Part shown: positions 1-6,128 of the stretch, piece by piece
Layout of the letters: every line of letters begins with the position of its first letter
Numbering within the stretch: position 1 is the stretch's first letter
Position numbers and translations under genes: made by a program
The notes under the pieces: model-generated
The model's input: only the letters and a program-made list of their open reading frames with translations
The model's database searches: none
Told to the model about the DNA's origin: nothing
DNA from: JAXDLH01 sp034666705
GTDB lineage: Bacteria; Chloroflexota; UBA6077; SHYK01
Assembly: GCA_034666705.1 (NCBI GenBank)
Contig: JAXDLH010000241.1
Location: forward strand, 1 to 7,509
Direction: 5' to 3'
DNA length: 7,509 nt

Positions 1-2
1 GG

Positions 3-662
3 CTCATGGTGAAGTCCAACATCAACAGTTGGGCCGATCTGAAGGGCAAGACCATCATGGTCGGCGGCCCCAAAGACAACACGGTGTACTTCACGCGGGT
101 GATGACGCGCCCGAACGGCGTGAGCGACGGCGACTACGACTTCCAATACGCCGGCGCGAGCAGCGCCCGTTACGCCGCGCTCAAGGCTGGGGCCGTCGAT
201 GGCGCAATGCTCACCAACCCGTTCGATACCCTGGCCGAGTCAGAGGGATTTCACCGCCTGGATACGCTCATTCCGAAATATCTCACGCCCGAGAACTACT
301 CCGGTGGCGGCGTAGTCGCCCAGAAGGACTGGGCCGATAACCACCCCGATGAGATCGCCCGGTACATCCGCGCCACGTGGAAGGCGATTCAGTGGAGCTA
401 TGACCCGGCGAACAAAGAGGAGCTCTTCCAGATGGTTGGCCCCAAGGCCAACATCCCCCGTGAGCAGTTCGAGGAGCTCTACAAGCTGAGCATGGTCGAC
501 CAGTCATGGTCGACGGACGGCGTGATGTCCGACTCCGGCGTGACGGGTGTCGTCAATTCGCTCGTGGAGCTGGGCTTTCTCCAGCAGCCGGTGCCACCAC
601 CCACCAAGTTCTACGACGCCAAATTCGTGCAGATGGCGCAGCAACAGGTCGCCACCCGCTGA
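3..662 (+). CDS. ABC transporter substrate-binding protein, NMT1/SsuA/TauA-like (5' partial)
   Basis: This is the C-terminal ~219 residues of a NitT/TauT-type solute-binding protein. The reading frame is open to the left edge, so the ATG at 6 is internal and the signal peptide and first lobe lie outside the window; family members are usually about 320-340 aa. The fragment opens with the family hallmark 'INSWADLKGKTI', where lobe 2 begins, followed by 'ARYAALKAGAVDGAMLTNPF', the segment that typically lines the ligand cleft. The C-terminus (DEIARYIRATWKAIQWSYD, later TGVVNSLVELGFL) matches the usual helical end of the fold. The protein would deliver a small, probably anionic or heterocyclic ligand to the permease and ATPase encoded downstream. 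The ligand cannot be read from sequence. The HMP-specific cysteine motif of ThiY/Thi5 proteins is absent. A 46-nt gap separates it from the hydrolase gene, consistent with one operon. Confidence 0.88.
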   Translation, partial: LMVKSNINSWADLKGKTIMVGGPKDNTVYFTRVMTRPNGVSDGDYDFQYAGASSARYAALKAGAVDGAMLTNPFDTLAESEGFHRLDTLIPKYLTPENYSGGGVVAQKDWADNHPDEIARYIRATWKAIQWSYDPANKEELFQMVGPKANIPREQFEELYKLSMVDQSWSTDGVMSDSGVTGVVNSLVELGFLQQPVPPPTKFYDAKFVQMAQQQVATR

Positions 663-695
663 CGCACCCCGTCAGGACCCAGTAACCAGACACCT

Positions 696-703
696 GGAAG
701 GAG
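696..703 (+). promoter_or_regulatory. Ribosome binding site of the hydrolase gene
   Basis: GGAAGGAG lies 5 nt before the ATG at 709. It decides the start: the reading frame is open back to 547, inside the binding-protein gene, but that extension has no Shine-Dalgarno and its residues look like an out-of-frame reading of the upstream gene. Confidence 0.75.
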
Positions 704-708
704 CAACC

Positions 709-1536
709 ATGACGCAAGTGGCATACCAGGGAGCGATCACCTCAACGGTCAGGTTCGGCGACCGGGTCGACGGTTTTCTCGCCATTCCCGAGCAGGGCAC
801 CGGGCCATTCGGTGCGGTGATCCTCGGGCACGAGCGCTACGGCCTTGTGCAGCACACGCTCGATCTCACCGCAAAGTTCGCGCGCTACGGCTACGTTGCG
901 ATCGCCCCGGACATGTTCTCGCGGTGGGGAGGCGACAAGGCCGCCCTGAACCGAGGCGACATCTCGGTGCCGCTTTCGGACGACGACCTTCGTTCGTACA
1001 TGAGCGACAGCCTCGACTATTTGCTCGATCACCCACAGGTCAAGCCCGACCGCATCGCGGCGATGGGCGTCTGCCAGAGCGGGTCATATCCGCTGCAGCT
1101 CAACAGCGTACGGCCGGAGATCGCCGCCAACATCGTGATGTACGGCGGGGCGCAGAAGGGAGAGTGGCAGCTAAGCGAGCGACGCAGCGAGCCGTATGAG
1201 GACGCGCTCAGCCGCCTTACCGCCCCGATCCTGGGCATCTTCGGGGAGAAGGACTTCATCATCTCCGTCGAGGACGTGTTCCACCTGGCCACGGTGCTCA
1301 TGGAGAAGCGCAAGAGCTTCGACATCACGATCTTCCCCGACATGCCGCACGGCTGGCTGAACGACACCATGCCTGGCCGCTACCGGCCGAAGGAGGCCGA
1401 GGCGGCGTGGAATCTCGTGATTCGGTTCCTCGAGCGACTCGATGCTGGCGAGCTCGCATCGGACCGCGTGTTCTGGAAGCTGCAGTCGGAAATCTCGCCG
1501 GACTATGACTTCACGAAGAACGTTCGACTGGCGTAG
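709..1536 (+). CDS. Dienelactone hydrolase family protein (alpha/beta hydrolase)
   Basis: A 275-aa cytoplasmic alpha/beta hydrolase of the dienelactone hydrolase (DLH, PF01738) family. DLH enzymes use a Cys-Asp-His triad to open lactones or cleave esters. The sequence shows the nucleophile in G-V-C-Q-S-G (Cys122), the acid in GEKDFI (Asp182), the histidine in PHGWLND (His214), and the glutamate that primes the cysteine in DLH, in GHERYGL (Glu42). The spacing agrees with the family. Bacterial DLHs are about 235 aa; this one carries about 35 extra C-terminal residues after the helix near 232-246. No signal peptide is seen. The gene sits between the binding protein and permease of an importer and is followed after 10 nt by the permease, so it is almost certainly co-transcribed and may act on the imported compound. 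True dienelactone activity is not implied; the family includes many esterases and carboxymethylenebutenolidase-like proteins of unknown substrate. Confidence 0.9.
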   Translation: MTQVAYQGAITSTVRFGDRVDGFLAIPEQGTGPFGAVILGHERYGLVQHTLDLTAKFARYGYVAIAPDMFSRWGGDKAALNRGDISVPLSDDDLRSYMSDSLDYLLDHPQVKPDRIAAMGVCQSGSYPLQLNSVRPEIAANIVMYGGAQKGEWQLSERRSEPYEDALSRLTAPILGIFGEKDFIISVEDVFHLATVLMEKRKSFDITIFPDMPHGWLNDTMPGRYRPKEAEAAWNLVIRFLERLDAGELASDRVFWKLQSEISPDYDFTKNVRLA

Positions 1537-1540
1537 GTGA
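1535..1540 (+). promoter_or_regulatory. Ribosome binding site of the permease gene
   Basis: AGGTGA overlaps the last two bases of the hydrolase stop codon and lies 6 nt before the permease ATG at 1547. This arrangement favours translational coupling of the two genes. Confidence 0.5.
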
Positions 1541-1546
1541 AGAAAG

Positions 1547-2380
1547 ATGAGCGCTGACGTTACCACCGCCCGACTCGCCGCGCCGAGCACCACGTTCTCG
1601 CCGTTACCCTTACTGCGGCGGGCGATCAACGCCAATCGGTCGCTGCTGACGTCTGTGGGGTCGCTCGGCTTCGGGTTTCTCTTGTGGGAGATCGCCGCCG
1701 ACCTCATCGTCCGCGACAAGCTCTTCCTGGTCGCACCATCCGCGGTCGTCGTCCGCATCGCGCAGCTCCTGGGCACCGGCGAGCTGCAACACCATATCGT
1801 CGCGAGCGGGCTGGAGTTCGTGATCGGCTTCGTCATCGCCGCCTTCGTGGGCGTCGGGGTCGGGCTGCTCATGGGGACGTGCAAGCCCGCGCGCATCGCG
1901 CTCACGCCATGGGTGGCGGCAATCTACTCGACCCCGCTGATTGCACTCTCCCCACTGCTCATCCTCTGGTTCGGCATTGGGATCACCTCCAAGGTGGTGG
2001 TCGTATTCGCCGTATCCGTGTTTCCGGTGCTGGTCAACACCCAGACTGGCATCGAGGGGGCAGATGAGCGGCTGCTGGAGATGGCGCGGGCGTTCGGCGC
2101 CAACACGCGCCAGACCTTCACCAAGGTACTGCTGCCCGCGGCCGTGCCATTCATCGTGGCGGGGCTGCGGCTCGGCGTCGGGCGCGGGCTCGTCGGCGTG
2201 GTGGCCGCGGAGTTGTTCGGCGCCCGCGAGGGGCTCGGCTTCCTCATCACCGCGGCGAGCCAGGTGTTCGACATGGGCGCGCTCTTCGGTGCGGTGGTGA
2301 TCCTCGCGCTCGCCGGCGTGCTGAGCACGGCAGCCATCCGCGCCCTCGAGCAGCGCATCGCACCGTGGCGCGGGGCCTGA
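1547..2380 (+). CDS. ABC transporter permease, SsuC/TauC-like
   Basis: A 277-aa inner-membrane permease of the binding-protein-dependent transport family (BPD_transp_1, PF00528). About six hydrophobic segments can be seen, near residues 36-55, 91-110, 123-145, 149-165, 200-221 and 243-264, after a cytoplasmic N-terminus of about 30 residues. The EAA loop that docks on the ATPase spans about 177-201 (LEMARAFGANTRQTF followed by KVLLPAAVP). The typical SsuC/TauC motifs 'YSTPLIALSPLLILWFGIG' (127-145) and 'GLRLGVGRGLVGVVAAELF' (206-224) are present. Only one permease gene is seen, so the channel is expected to be a homodimer paired with two copies of the downstream ATPase. It follows the hydrolase by 10 nt and precedes the ATPase by 41 nt. 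Family assignment is firm; substrate (sulfonate, nitrate, pyrimidine precursor or other) is open. Confidence 0.93.
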   Translation: MSADVTTARLAAPSTTFSPLPLLRRAINANRSLLTSVGSLGFGFLLWEIAADLIVRDKLFLVAPSAVVVRIAQLLGTGELQHHIVASGLEFVIGFVIAAFVGVGVGLLMGTCKPARIALTPWVAAIYSTPLIALSPLLILWFGIGITSKVVVVFAVSVFPVLVNTQTGIEGADERLLEMARAFGANTRQTFTKVLLPAAVPFIVAGLRLGVGRGLVGVVAAELFGAREGLGFLITAASQVFDMGALFGAVVILALAGVLSTAAIRALEQRIAPWRGA

Positions 2381-2410
2381 GCCCGAGTCGAGACAGCCCA
2401 AGTCCAAACA

Positions 2411-2415
2411 AGGAG
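2411..2415 (+). promoter_or_regulatory. Ribosome binding site of the ATPase gene
   Basis: AGGAG lies 6 nt before the ATG at 2422. It supports that start over the upstream ATG at 2365, which lies inside the permease gene and would add residues unlike ABC ATPases. Confidence 0.65.
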
Positions 2416-2421
2416 AGCACC

Positions 2422-3309
2422 ATGGCAATTGCCCAGCTCATCCCGGGCAGCGCCGCCGCCCCGATGACCACTCCGAAGGTTGAGGCATCGCACCTCACCA
2501 AGTGGTTCACCAATCCACAAGCCGGCCACGACATCGAGGTGCTGCGCGACGTGAGCGTGTCGGTCGCGCCCGGGGAGTTTCTCTCCATCGTCGGGCCGAG
2601 CGGCTGCGGGAAGACCACATTGCTGCGGATCTTCGCCGGCCTGATCCCGGTGAGCTCCGGGGCAGTGCTCTACGATGGCGCGCCAGTATCCGGCCCGTCG
2701 AGCAAGATGGGGTTCGTGTTCCAATCCGACAATCTGCTGCCGTGGCGCCGCATCCACGATAACGTGGCCTTCGGTCCCGAGCTGCGCGGCGAACGCCGGG
2801 ACAGCATGGAGCCGCGGATCCAGAGCCTGTTGCGGCTCGTGGGGCTGAGCGGGTTCGAGCGCTACTACCCGCACCAGCTTTCAGGCGGCATGCGGCAACG
2901 CGTAAACCTCGCCCGCGCGCTGGCGATCCAACCGGACGTGCTCCTGATGGATGAGCCGTTCGCGGCGCTCGACGCCCAGACGCGCGAGATCATGCAGGAC
3001 GAGCTGCTGCGCATCTGGCAGGAGACCGGGAATACCGTCATCTTTATCACCCACCAGATCGACGAGGCGATCTTCCTCGCCGACCGGATCATGGTGCTCG
3101 GCGCACGGCCGGGGCGGATACGTGAGGTCATCCCAGTCGACCTACCGCGGCCTCGCTCCCTCGAGATGAAGCGGCATCCCGAATTCACGCGGCTTGCCGA
3201 CCACGTGTGGTCGAGCATCGAGCAAGAGGTACGGGAGTCGATTCGCGGCGAGCAAGAGGTCGTCGCGAGCGCTCACCAGCGGGCGCTCGCTCACCTGGAC
3301 GAGGATTGA
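2422..3309 (+). CDS. ABC transporter ATP-binding protein, SsuB/TauB-like
   Basis: A 295-aa nucleotide-binding subunit that powers the importer. All ABC motifs are intact: Walker A GPSGCGKT (58-65), Q-loop glutamine 101 in FVFQSDNLLPWR, signature LSGGMRQR (153-160), Walker B VLLMDEPF (173-180) with catalytic Glu178, D-loop ALDAQTR, and the switch histidine His211 in ITHQIDEA. 'LLPWRRIHDNVAFG' is typical of the nitrate/sulfonate/taurine subfamily. The protein is somewhat longer than the usual ~255-265 aa, through a ~20-residue N-terminal lead (a second Met at residue 15 is a weaker start) and a charged C-terminal tail of about 25 residues. It is the last gene of the operon; its stop lies 7 nt before a long inverted repeat. 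Confidence 0.94.
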   Translation: MAIAQLIPGSAAAPMTTPKVEASHLTKWFTNPQAGHDIEVLRDVSVSVAPGEFLSIVGPSGCGKTTLLRIFAGLIPVSSGAVLYDGAPVSGPSSKMGFVFQSDNLLPWRRIHDNVAFGPELRGERRDSMEPRIQSLLRLVGLSGFERYYPHQLSGGMRQRVNLARALAIQPDVLLMDEPFAALDAQTREIMQDELLRIWQETGNTVIFITHQIDEAIFLADRIMVLGARPGRIREVIPVDLPRPRSLEMKRHPEFTRLADHVWSSIEQEVRESIRGEQEVVASAHQRALAHLDED

Positions 3310-3316
3310 GACGAGG

Positions 3317-3371
3317 CTGGCTGACGGAACGGCCCTCCTGGTGACACCAGGAGGGCCGTTCCGTCAGCCAG
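3317..3371. terminator. Long perfect inverted repeat, likely bidirectional terminator
   Basis: Two perfectly complementary 27-nt arms (3317-3343 and 3345-3371) flank one base (A3344). In RNA the innermost pairs would open to leave a short loop. The stem begins CTGGCTGACGGAACGG and is very GC-rich. It lies between the ATPase stop (3309) and the stop of the convergent amidohydrolase gene (3383), so it can serve both. No T-run follows on either strand, so it may work as a U-less hairpin terminator or 3'-end stabiliser rather than a canonical intrinsic terminator. Confidence 0.7.
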
Positions 3372-3382
3372 TGAAGCGAGCG

Positions 3383-4144
3383 TTAGGCGGCGCCGACGAG
3401 CTCCCGGGCGGCCGCGGGCGCTGCGGCCTTGTGTTCCACCTCCCATTTGCGCAGGTAGTCGATCGCGCTGGAGAGCGAGATGACGTCCGCGTACTTCTGG
3501 TTCAGGTCGAACAGATTCATCGCATGCGCCGTCTGATGGCGGTCGAAGACGCACTCCTCGACCACCTGCATACGGAACCGGTTCGTGCAGCCCTCGACCA
3601 CCGAGGCGCGGACGCAGCCGCTCGTGCTCTCGCCCGCAACGATCAGCGTATCGACGTCGAGGTACCGCAGTTGTCCGACAAGGGGCGTCCCCCAGAAGGC
3701 GCTCGGCGCGGCCTTCTTCAGCACGGTCTCTCCGGGCCGCGGGGTCAACTCCGTCACGATGTCGAAGCGGCGGCGGGCGCGGTCGATCGCCGCCGGGTCG
3801 GTCGGCTCCTGCATTGGATAGTCGCGGTGCGCCGCCTCGCCCCAGCCCGGCATGCCGGCGTCACCAAGGCCGGTGATGTGGATGATCGGGATACCGATCT
3901 CGCGCGAGACGGCGAGCAACTCCTGGATATGCGGCAGCGCGTTCCAGGCCGGCATGCCGCAATACCCCGACCACGTCTTGATCCCCTCGAGCAGCGGCAG
4001 CGGCTCGTCGCCAAAGACGCCGCGATAGAGATCGATCATGAGGAATGCGGGGCGGGTACCGAAGTTGACGGTTTTGTGGTTACCCCTCGCCAGATGCGCC
4101 TTGTCCTCCTCGGTCAAGAACCTGTCCCAAACTCGCTCTGCCAT
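3383..4144 (-). CDS. Isochorismatase-family cysteine amidohydrolase (N-carbamoylsarcosine amidase-like)
   Basis: A 253-aa soluble enzyme of the isochorismatase-like hydrolase superfamily (PF00857), which hydrolyses amides or N-carbamoyl groups through an Asp-Lys-Cys triad. The triad is visible: Asp38 in FLMIDLYRG, Lys144 in VLKKAAPSAF, and Cys177 in GESTSGCVRAS. The 'G-x-S-T-S-G-C-V-R-A' nucleophile loop and the ~40-residue N-terminal lead before the first strand resemble N-carbamoylsarcosine amidase and maleamate amidohydrolase more than nicotinamidase or EntB. The start at 4144 is set by AGGAGGAG (4150-4157) 5 nt upstream; the frame is open to 4213, but the extension (HFWQRNDVMTADTP) looks non-coding. 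The last ~15 residues are Ala-rich. The gene is convergent with the ABC importer operon and divergent from ridA-mfs. Likely substrates are an N-carbamoyl amino acid, ureido acid or maleamate-like amide; which one is not decidable here. Confidence 0.88.
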   Translation of the reverse strand: MAERVWDRFLTEEDKAHLARGNHKTVNFGTRPAFLMIDLYRGVFGDEPLPLLEGIKTWSGYCGMPAWNALPHIQELLAVSREIGIPIIHITGLGDAGMPGWGEAAHRDYPMQEPTDPAAIDRARRRFDIVTELTPRPGETVLKKAAPSAFWGTPLVGQLRYLDVDTLIVAGESTSGCVRASVVEGCTNRFRMQVVEECVFDRHQTAHAMNLFDLNQKYADVISLSSAIDYLRKWEVEHKAAAPAAARELVGAA

Positions 4145-4149
4145 AGTGG

Positions 4150-4157
4150 CTCCTCCT
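4150..4157 (-). promoter_or_regulatory. Ribosome binding site of the amidohydrolase gene
   Basis: Read on the minus strand, AGGAGGAG lies 5 nt before the ATG at 4144-4142. It is a near-perfect anti-SD match and selects this start over the ORF extension to 4213. Confidence 0.8.
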
Positions 4158-4196
4158 GGGGTGTCAGCGGTCATTACATCGTTCCGCTGCCAAAAA

Positions 4197-4209
4197 TGTA
4201 TGACATGCA
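4197..4209. promoter_or_regulatory. Imperfect palindrome, possible operator
   Basis: TGTATGACATGCA is a 13-bp palindrome around a central A with one mismatched pair (five of six pairs match). Its shape (TGNATG-N-CATNCA) resembles operators bound by GntR-family regulators of catabolic genes, but no regulator gene is in the window. It lies about 55 bp upstream of the amidohydrolase start. Confidence 0.3.
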
Positions 4210-4222
4210 GCACAGATGATCA

Positions 4223-4239
4223 CTATGTAGAGTGCATAG
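4223..4239. promoter_or_regulatory. Imperfect palindrome CTATGTA-N3-TGCATAG, possible operator
   Basis: Two 7-nt arms, six of seven pairs complementary, flank GAG. It shares the TATG/CATA core with the palindrome at 4197-4209; the two centres (4203 and 4231) are 28 bp apart. The pair of sites in the shared promoter region suggests a regulator acting on both divergent units. No experimental or database support is available here. Confidence 0.3.
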
Positions 4240-4242
4240 GAT

Positions 4243-4258
4243 TATCTAGCAAGAGATA
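4243..4258. repeat. Short inverted repeat TATCT-N6-AGATA
   Basis: Perfect 5-bp arms separated by 6 nt, just outside the two larger palindromes. Arms this short in AT-rich DNA may arise by chance. Confidence 0.2.
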
Positions 4259-4423
4259 GCGAAAAAAGACGAACAGCGCACGCTAACGATAGCATCATGC
4301 GCAAGCATTGCGATGGCTAAAGGTTCGCCGGCACCTGTCGGTGCGGCGGCCCGTATCGTCCGCCAGCCTGTACTATGGTAGGCGCCATCGCAGCCGCACG
4401 CCCGAGCCGCACCTCTGCGCCCT

Positions 4424-4428
4424 GGAGA
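4424..4428 (+). promoter_or_regulatory. Ribosome binding site of the RidA gene
   Basis: GGAGA lies 5 nt before the GTG at 4434. The frame is open back to a TTG at 4308, but that extension is Arg-rich, lacks an SD and precedes the conserved RidA N-terminus, so the GTG is preferred. Confidence 0.6.
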
Positions 4429-4433
4429 CCACT

Positions 4434-4814
4434 GTGTCGAAACAGATCGTCAGCACATCGAACGCCCCCGCCGCCATTGGCCCCTACTCCCAGGCAGTGA
4501 TCGCTGGGTCGACCCTCTACACCTCCGGGCAGATCGCCCTGGATCCCGTGACCGGCCAACTCGTCGACGGCGATGTCCGCGCGCAAGCGGCGCAGGTGAT
4601 GCGCAACGTGCAGGCCGTCGTCGAGGCCGCCGGCTACGCGATGAGCGACGTCGTGAAGACGACGATTTTCCTCGCCAGTATGGATGACTTCGCCACCGTG
4701 AACGAGATCTATGGGGCGGCGTTCAGCGGCGAGCCGCCCGCCCGCTCGACGGTGCAGGCGGCCCAACTGCCCCGTGGCGCGCTCGTGGAGATCGACGCCA
4801 TCGCGGCGAAGTAG
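4434..4814 (+). CDS. ridA: RidA/YjgF/YER057c/UK114 family enamine/imine deaminase
   Basis: A 126-aa cytoplasmic protein with the exact size and full signature of the RidA family, which forms trimers and hydrolyses reactive 2-aminoacrylate and related enamines/imines released by PLP enzymes and some catabolic routes. It has the N-terminal 'NAPAAIGPYSQAV' (Tyr18), 'LYTSGQIALDPVTGQ', 'VVKTTIFLASMDDFATVNEIY', and the catalytic arginine Arg104 in PPARSTVQAAQLPRGALVEIDAIA, with Glu119 as the other active-site residue. The GTG start is set by GGAGA and by agreement with family N-termini. It is divergent from the amidohydrolase and only 2 nt upstream of an MFS exporter. Subfamily (true RidA versus Rid2/RutC-like) is not certain, but the Arg and 'GPYSQA' favour an active deaminase. 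Confidence 0.93.
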   Translation: MSKQIVSTSNAPAAIGPYSQAVIAGSTLYTSGQIALDPVTGQLVDGDVRAQAAQVMRNVQAVVEAAGYAMSDVVKTTIFLASMDDFATVNEIYGAAFSGEPPARSTVQAAQLPRGALVEIDAIAAK

Positions 4815-4816
4815 GC

Positions 4817-6061
4817 GTGCGCTCGCCCCGCCAGCCGCCCTGGGCCGCGCTGCGTCACCGCAACTTCGCGCTCCTTGCCAGCGGCCAGTTCTCGAGCCAG
4901 GTCGGGAGCTGGATGCAGCAGATCGTCATCTCCTGGCAGATCTATAACCTGACCGACTCGGCCCTCAGCGTCGGCCTCGTGGGTCTCTTCCGGGCGATCC
5001 CGGTCATCGCGTTCTCACTGATCGGCGGCACGCTCGCGGACGCGATGGATCGCCGCCGCCTGTTGCTGATCACGCAGGTATCGACGCTGCTCCTCGCCCT
5101 TACGCTCGCCACGCTCACGACGACCGGTCTCATCACCGAATGGCTGATCTACGGCATCGCCTTCCTCGCATCGACCGCGTCGTCGTTCGACCAGCCAGCG
5201 CGGCAGGCGATCATTCCCACGATCCTGCCGCCGCAGTACATCAACAATGCCGTGAACGTCAATTTGATTACCCGTCACACGGGCGCGATCATCGGGCCCA
5301 CCATTGGCGGGTTCGTGATCGACTGGTACGGCGTGCCCGAAGCGTACTGGGTCGTCGTCGCGCTGGATGTGGTCCAGATCGGCACGATCGTCGCGATGCG
5401 CATCCCGCCCTTACCGGGCGGCGAGAAGCGGCAAGGCGCAGGAGTGCGCGCCATCATCGAAGGGATGCGTTTCGCGTGGGCGACGCCGATTGTGCTGGTG
5501 GTGCTCAGCGAGGATTTCGTCAACACGTTCTTCGGCAACACGCGCAGCGCCTACCCAACCTTCGCGCGCGACGTGTTCCTGGCGGGCCCCGAGGGGCTCG
5601 GGATCCTCGCGGCCGCCCCCTCGGTCGGCGCGCTGCTCGGCATAGCGGGGGCGCTCTATGTGGGCGACGTGCGCCGCAAGGGACTGGGCATGATCCTGTG
5701 CAGCCTTGGCTTCGGCCTCTCGATCATCGTGTTCGGCCTCGGCCCGACGATCTGGATCAGCGCCCTCGGCCTGGCCGGCTACGGCTTCGTCGACGCGATC
5801 GCCGACAGCATGAACTACACGCTGATGATCACCGAGACGCCGAACGAGCTGCAGGGGCGGGTGGCAAGCCTGGCGTTCATGATGTTCGCAGCGGGGCCGA
5901 GCCTCGGCCAGTTGCAGGTCGGCTTCCTGATCAGCGTCGTCGGCCCGCGCCAGGCGCTCACGTTCGGGGGCAGCATGATCATGCTCGTCGCGCTGATGCT
6001 GCTGATCTTCGCCCGGCCGCTGGTCCGCTATGGCAAAGTGCCGAAGCCCGCTGCCGGGTAG
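4817..6061 (+). CDS. MFS transporter, MFS_3 / EntS-like
   Basis: A 414-aa inner-membrane transporter, the usual size for 12-helix major facilitator proteins. It begins with WAALRHRNFALLASGQFSSQ, typical of the MFS_3 (PF05977; enterobactin exporter EntS-like) group, and carries motif A in GGTLADAMDRRR (70-81). It also has the group hallmark 'FDQPARQAIIPTILP' (124-138) followed by NNAVNVN, and 'TPNELQGRVASL' (341-352) in the second half. Hydrophobic stretches cover most of the protein, with a polar central loop near 197-215. Proton-driven efflux of a small molecule is the family role; the substrate is unknown. The GTG start lies 2 nt after the ridA stop with no clear SD of its own, implying translational coupling. 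A strong terminator follows at 6129-6150. Confidence 0.92.
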   Translation: MRSPRQPPWAALRHRNFALLASGQFSSQVGSWMQQIVISWQIYNLTDSALSVGLVGLFRAIPVIAFSLIGGTLADAMDRRRLLLITQVSTLLLALTLATLTTTGLITEWLIYGIAFLASTASSFDQPARQAIIPTILPPQYINNAVNVNLITRHTGAIIGPTIGGFVIDWYGVPEAYWVVVALDVVQIGTIVAMRIPPLPGGEKRQGAGVRAIIEGMRFAWATPIVLVVLSEDFVNTFFGNTRSAYPTFARDVFLAGPEGLGILAAAPSVGALLGIAGALYVGDVRRKGLGMILCSLGFGLSIIVFGLGPTIWISALGLAGYGFVDAIADSMNYTLMITETPNELQGRVASLAFMMFAAGPSLGQLQVGFLISVVGPRQALTFGGSMIMLVALMLLIFARPLVRYGKVPKPAAG

Positions 6062-6128
6062 CACCCAGTTACCATGGCTCGTCGCAGTCGTAGTTGCGGA
6101 TACCGACAATGCCTCGATGCAGAGTGGC

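Larger units (their letters stand above)
4145..4433. promoter_or_regulatory. Divergent intergenic region (amidohydrolase / ridA)
   Basis: This 289-bp gap separates divergently transcribed genes, so it should carry both promoters. Its centre (about 4180-4320) is clearly more AT-rich than the flanking genes. I find no convincing paired -35/-10. The better single hexamers are GATAAT on the minus strand (about 4240-4245) and TACTAT on the plus strand (4371-4376, preceded by TG), neither with a good -35 partner at 16-18 bp. Three short inverted repeats (separate entries) and a small hairpin at 4327-4350 (GCACC/GGTGC with loop TGTC) are present. No coding capacity is apparent. Confidence 0.55.

Noticed and set aside
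3..662. Thiamine-precursor (HMP) binding protein identity
   Set aside because: The general NMT1-type fold is present but the cysteine-rich HMP motif is not seen, and no thiamine gene or TPP riboswitch is nearby.
547..708. N-terminal extension of the hydrolase to 547
   Set aside because: It overlaps the binding-protein gene in another frame, is Ser/Pro/Arg-rich, and a strong SD places the start at 709.
1171..2874. Several long minus-strand open frames opposite the hydrolase, permease and ATPase genes
   Set aside because: They overlap well-supported + strand genes, are rich in Arg/Ala/Pro/His, and show no family motifs; typical antisense shadows in GC-rich DNA.
3317..3371. Inverted repeat as the end of an insertion sequence or MITE
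   Set aside because: Only one compact palindrome with no transposase or visible flanking direct repeat; its place between convergent stops fits a terminator better.
3194..4219. Long + strand open frame of 341 codons antisense to the amidohydrolase
   Set aside because: It runs opposite a gene with an intact catalytic triad and strong RBS, includes the terminator stem, has no SD and no recognisable domain; it is a product of high third-position GC.
5140..6093. 317-codon + strand frame inside the MFS gene
   Set aside because: Arg/Gly/His-rich frame-shifted reading of the MFS coding sequence, with no SD and no known domain.
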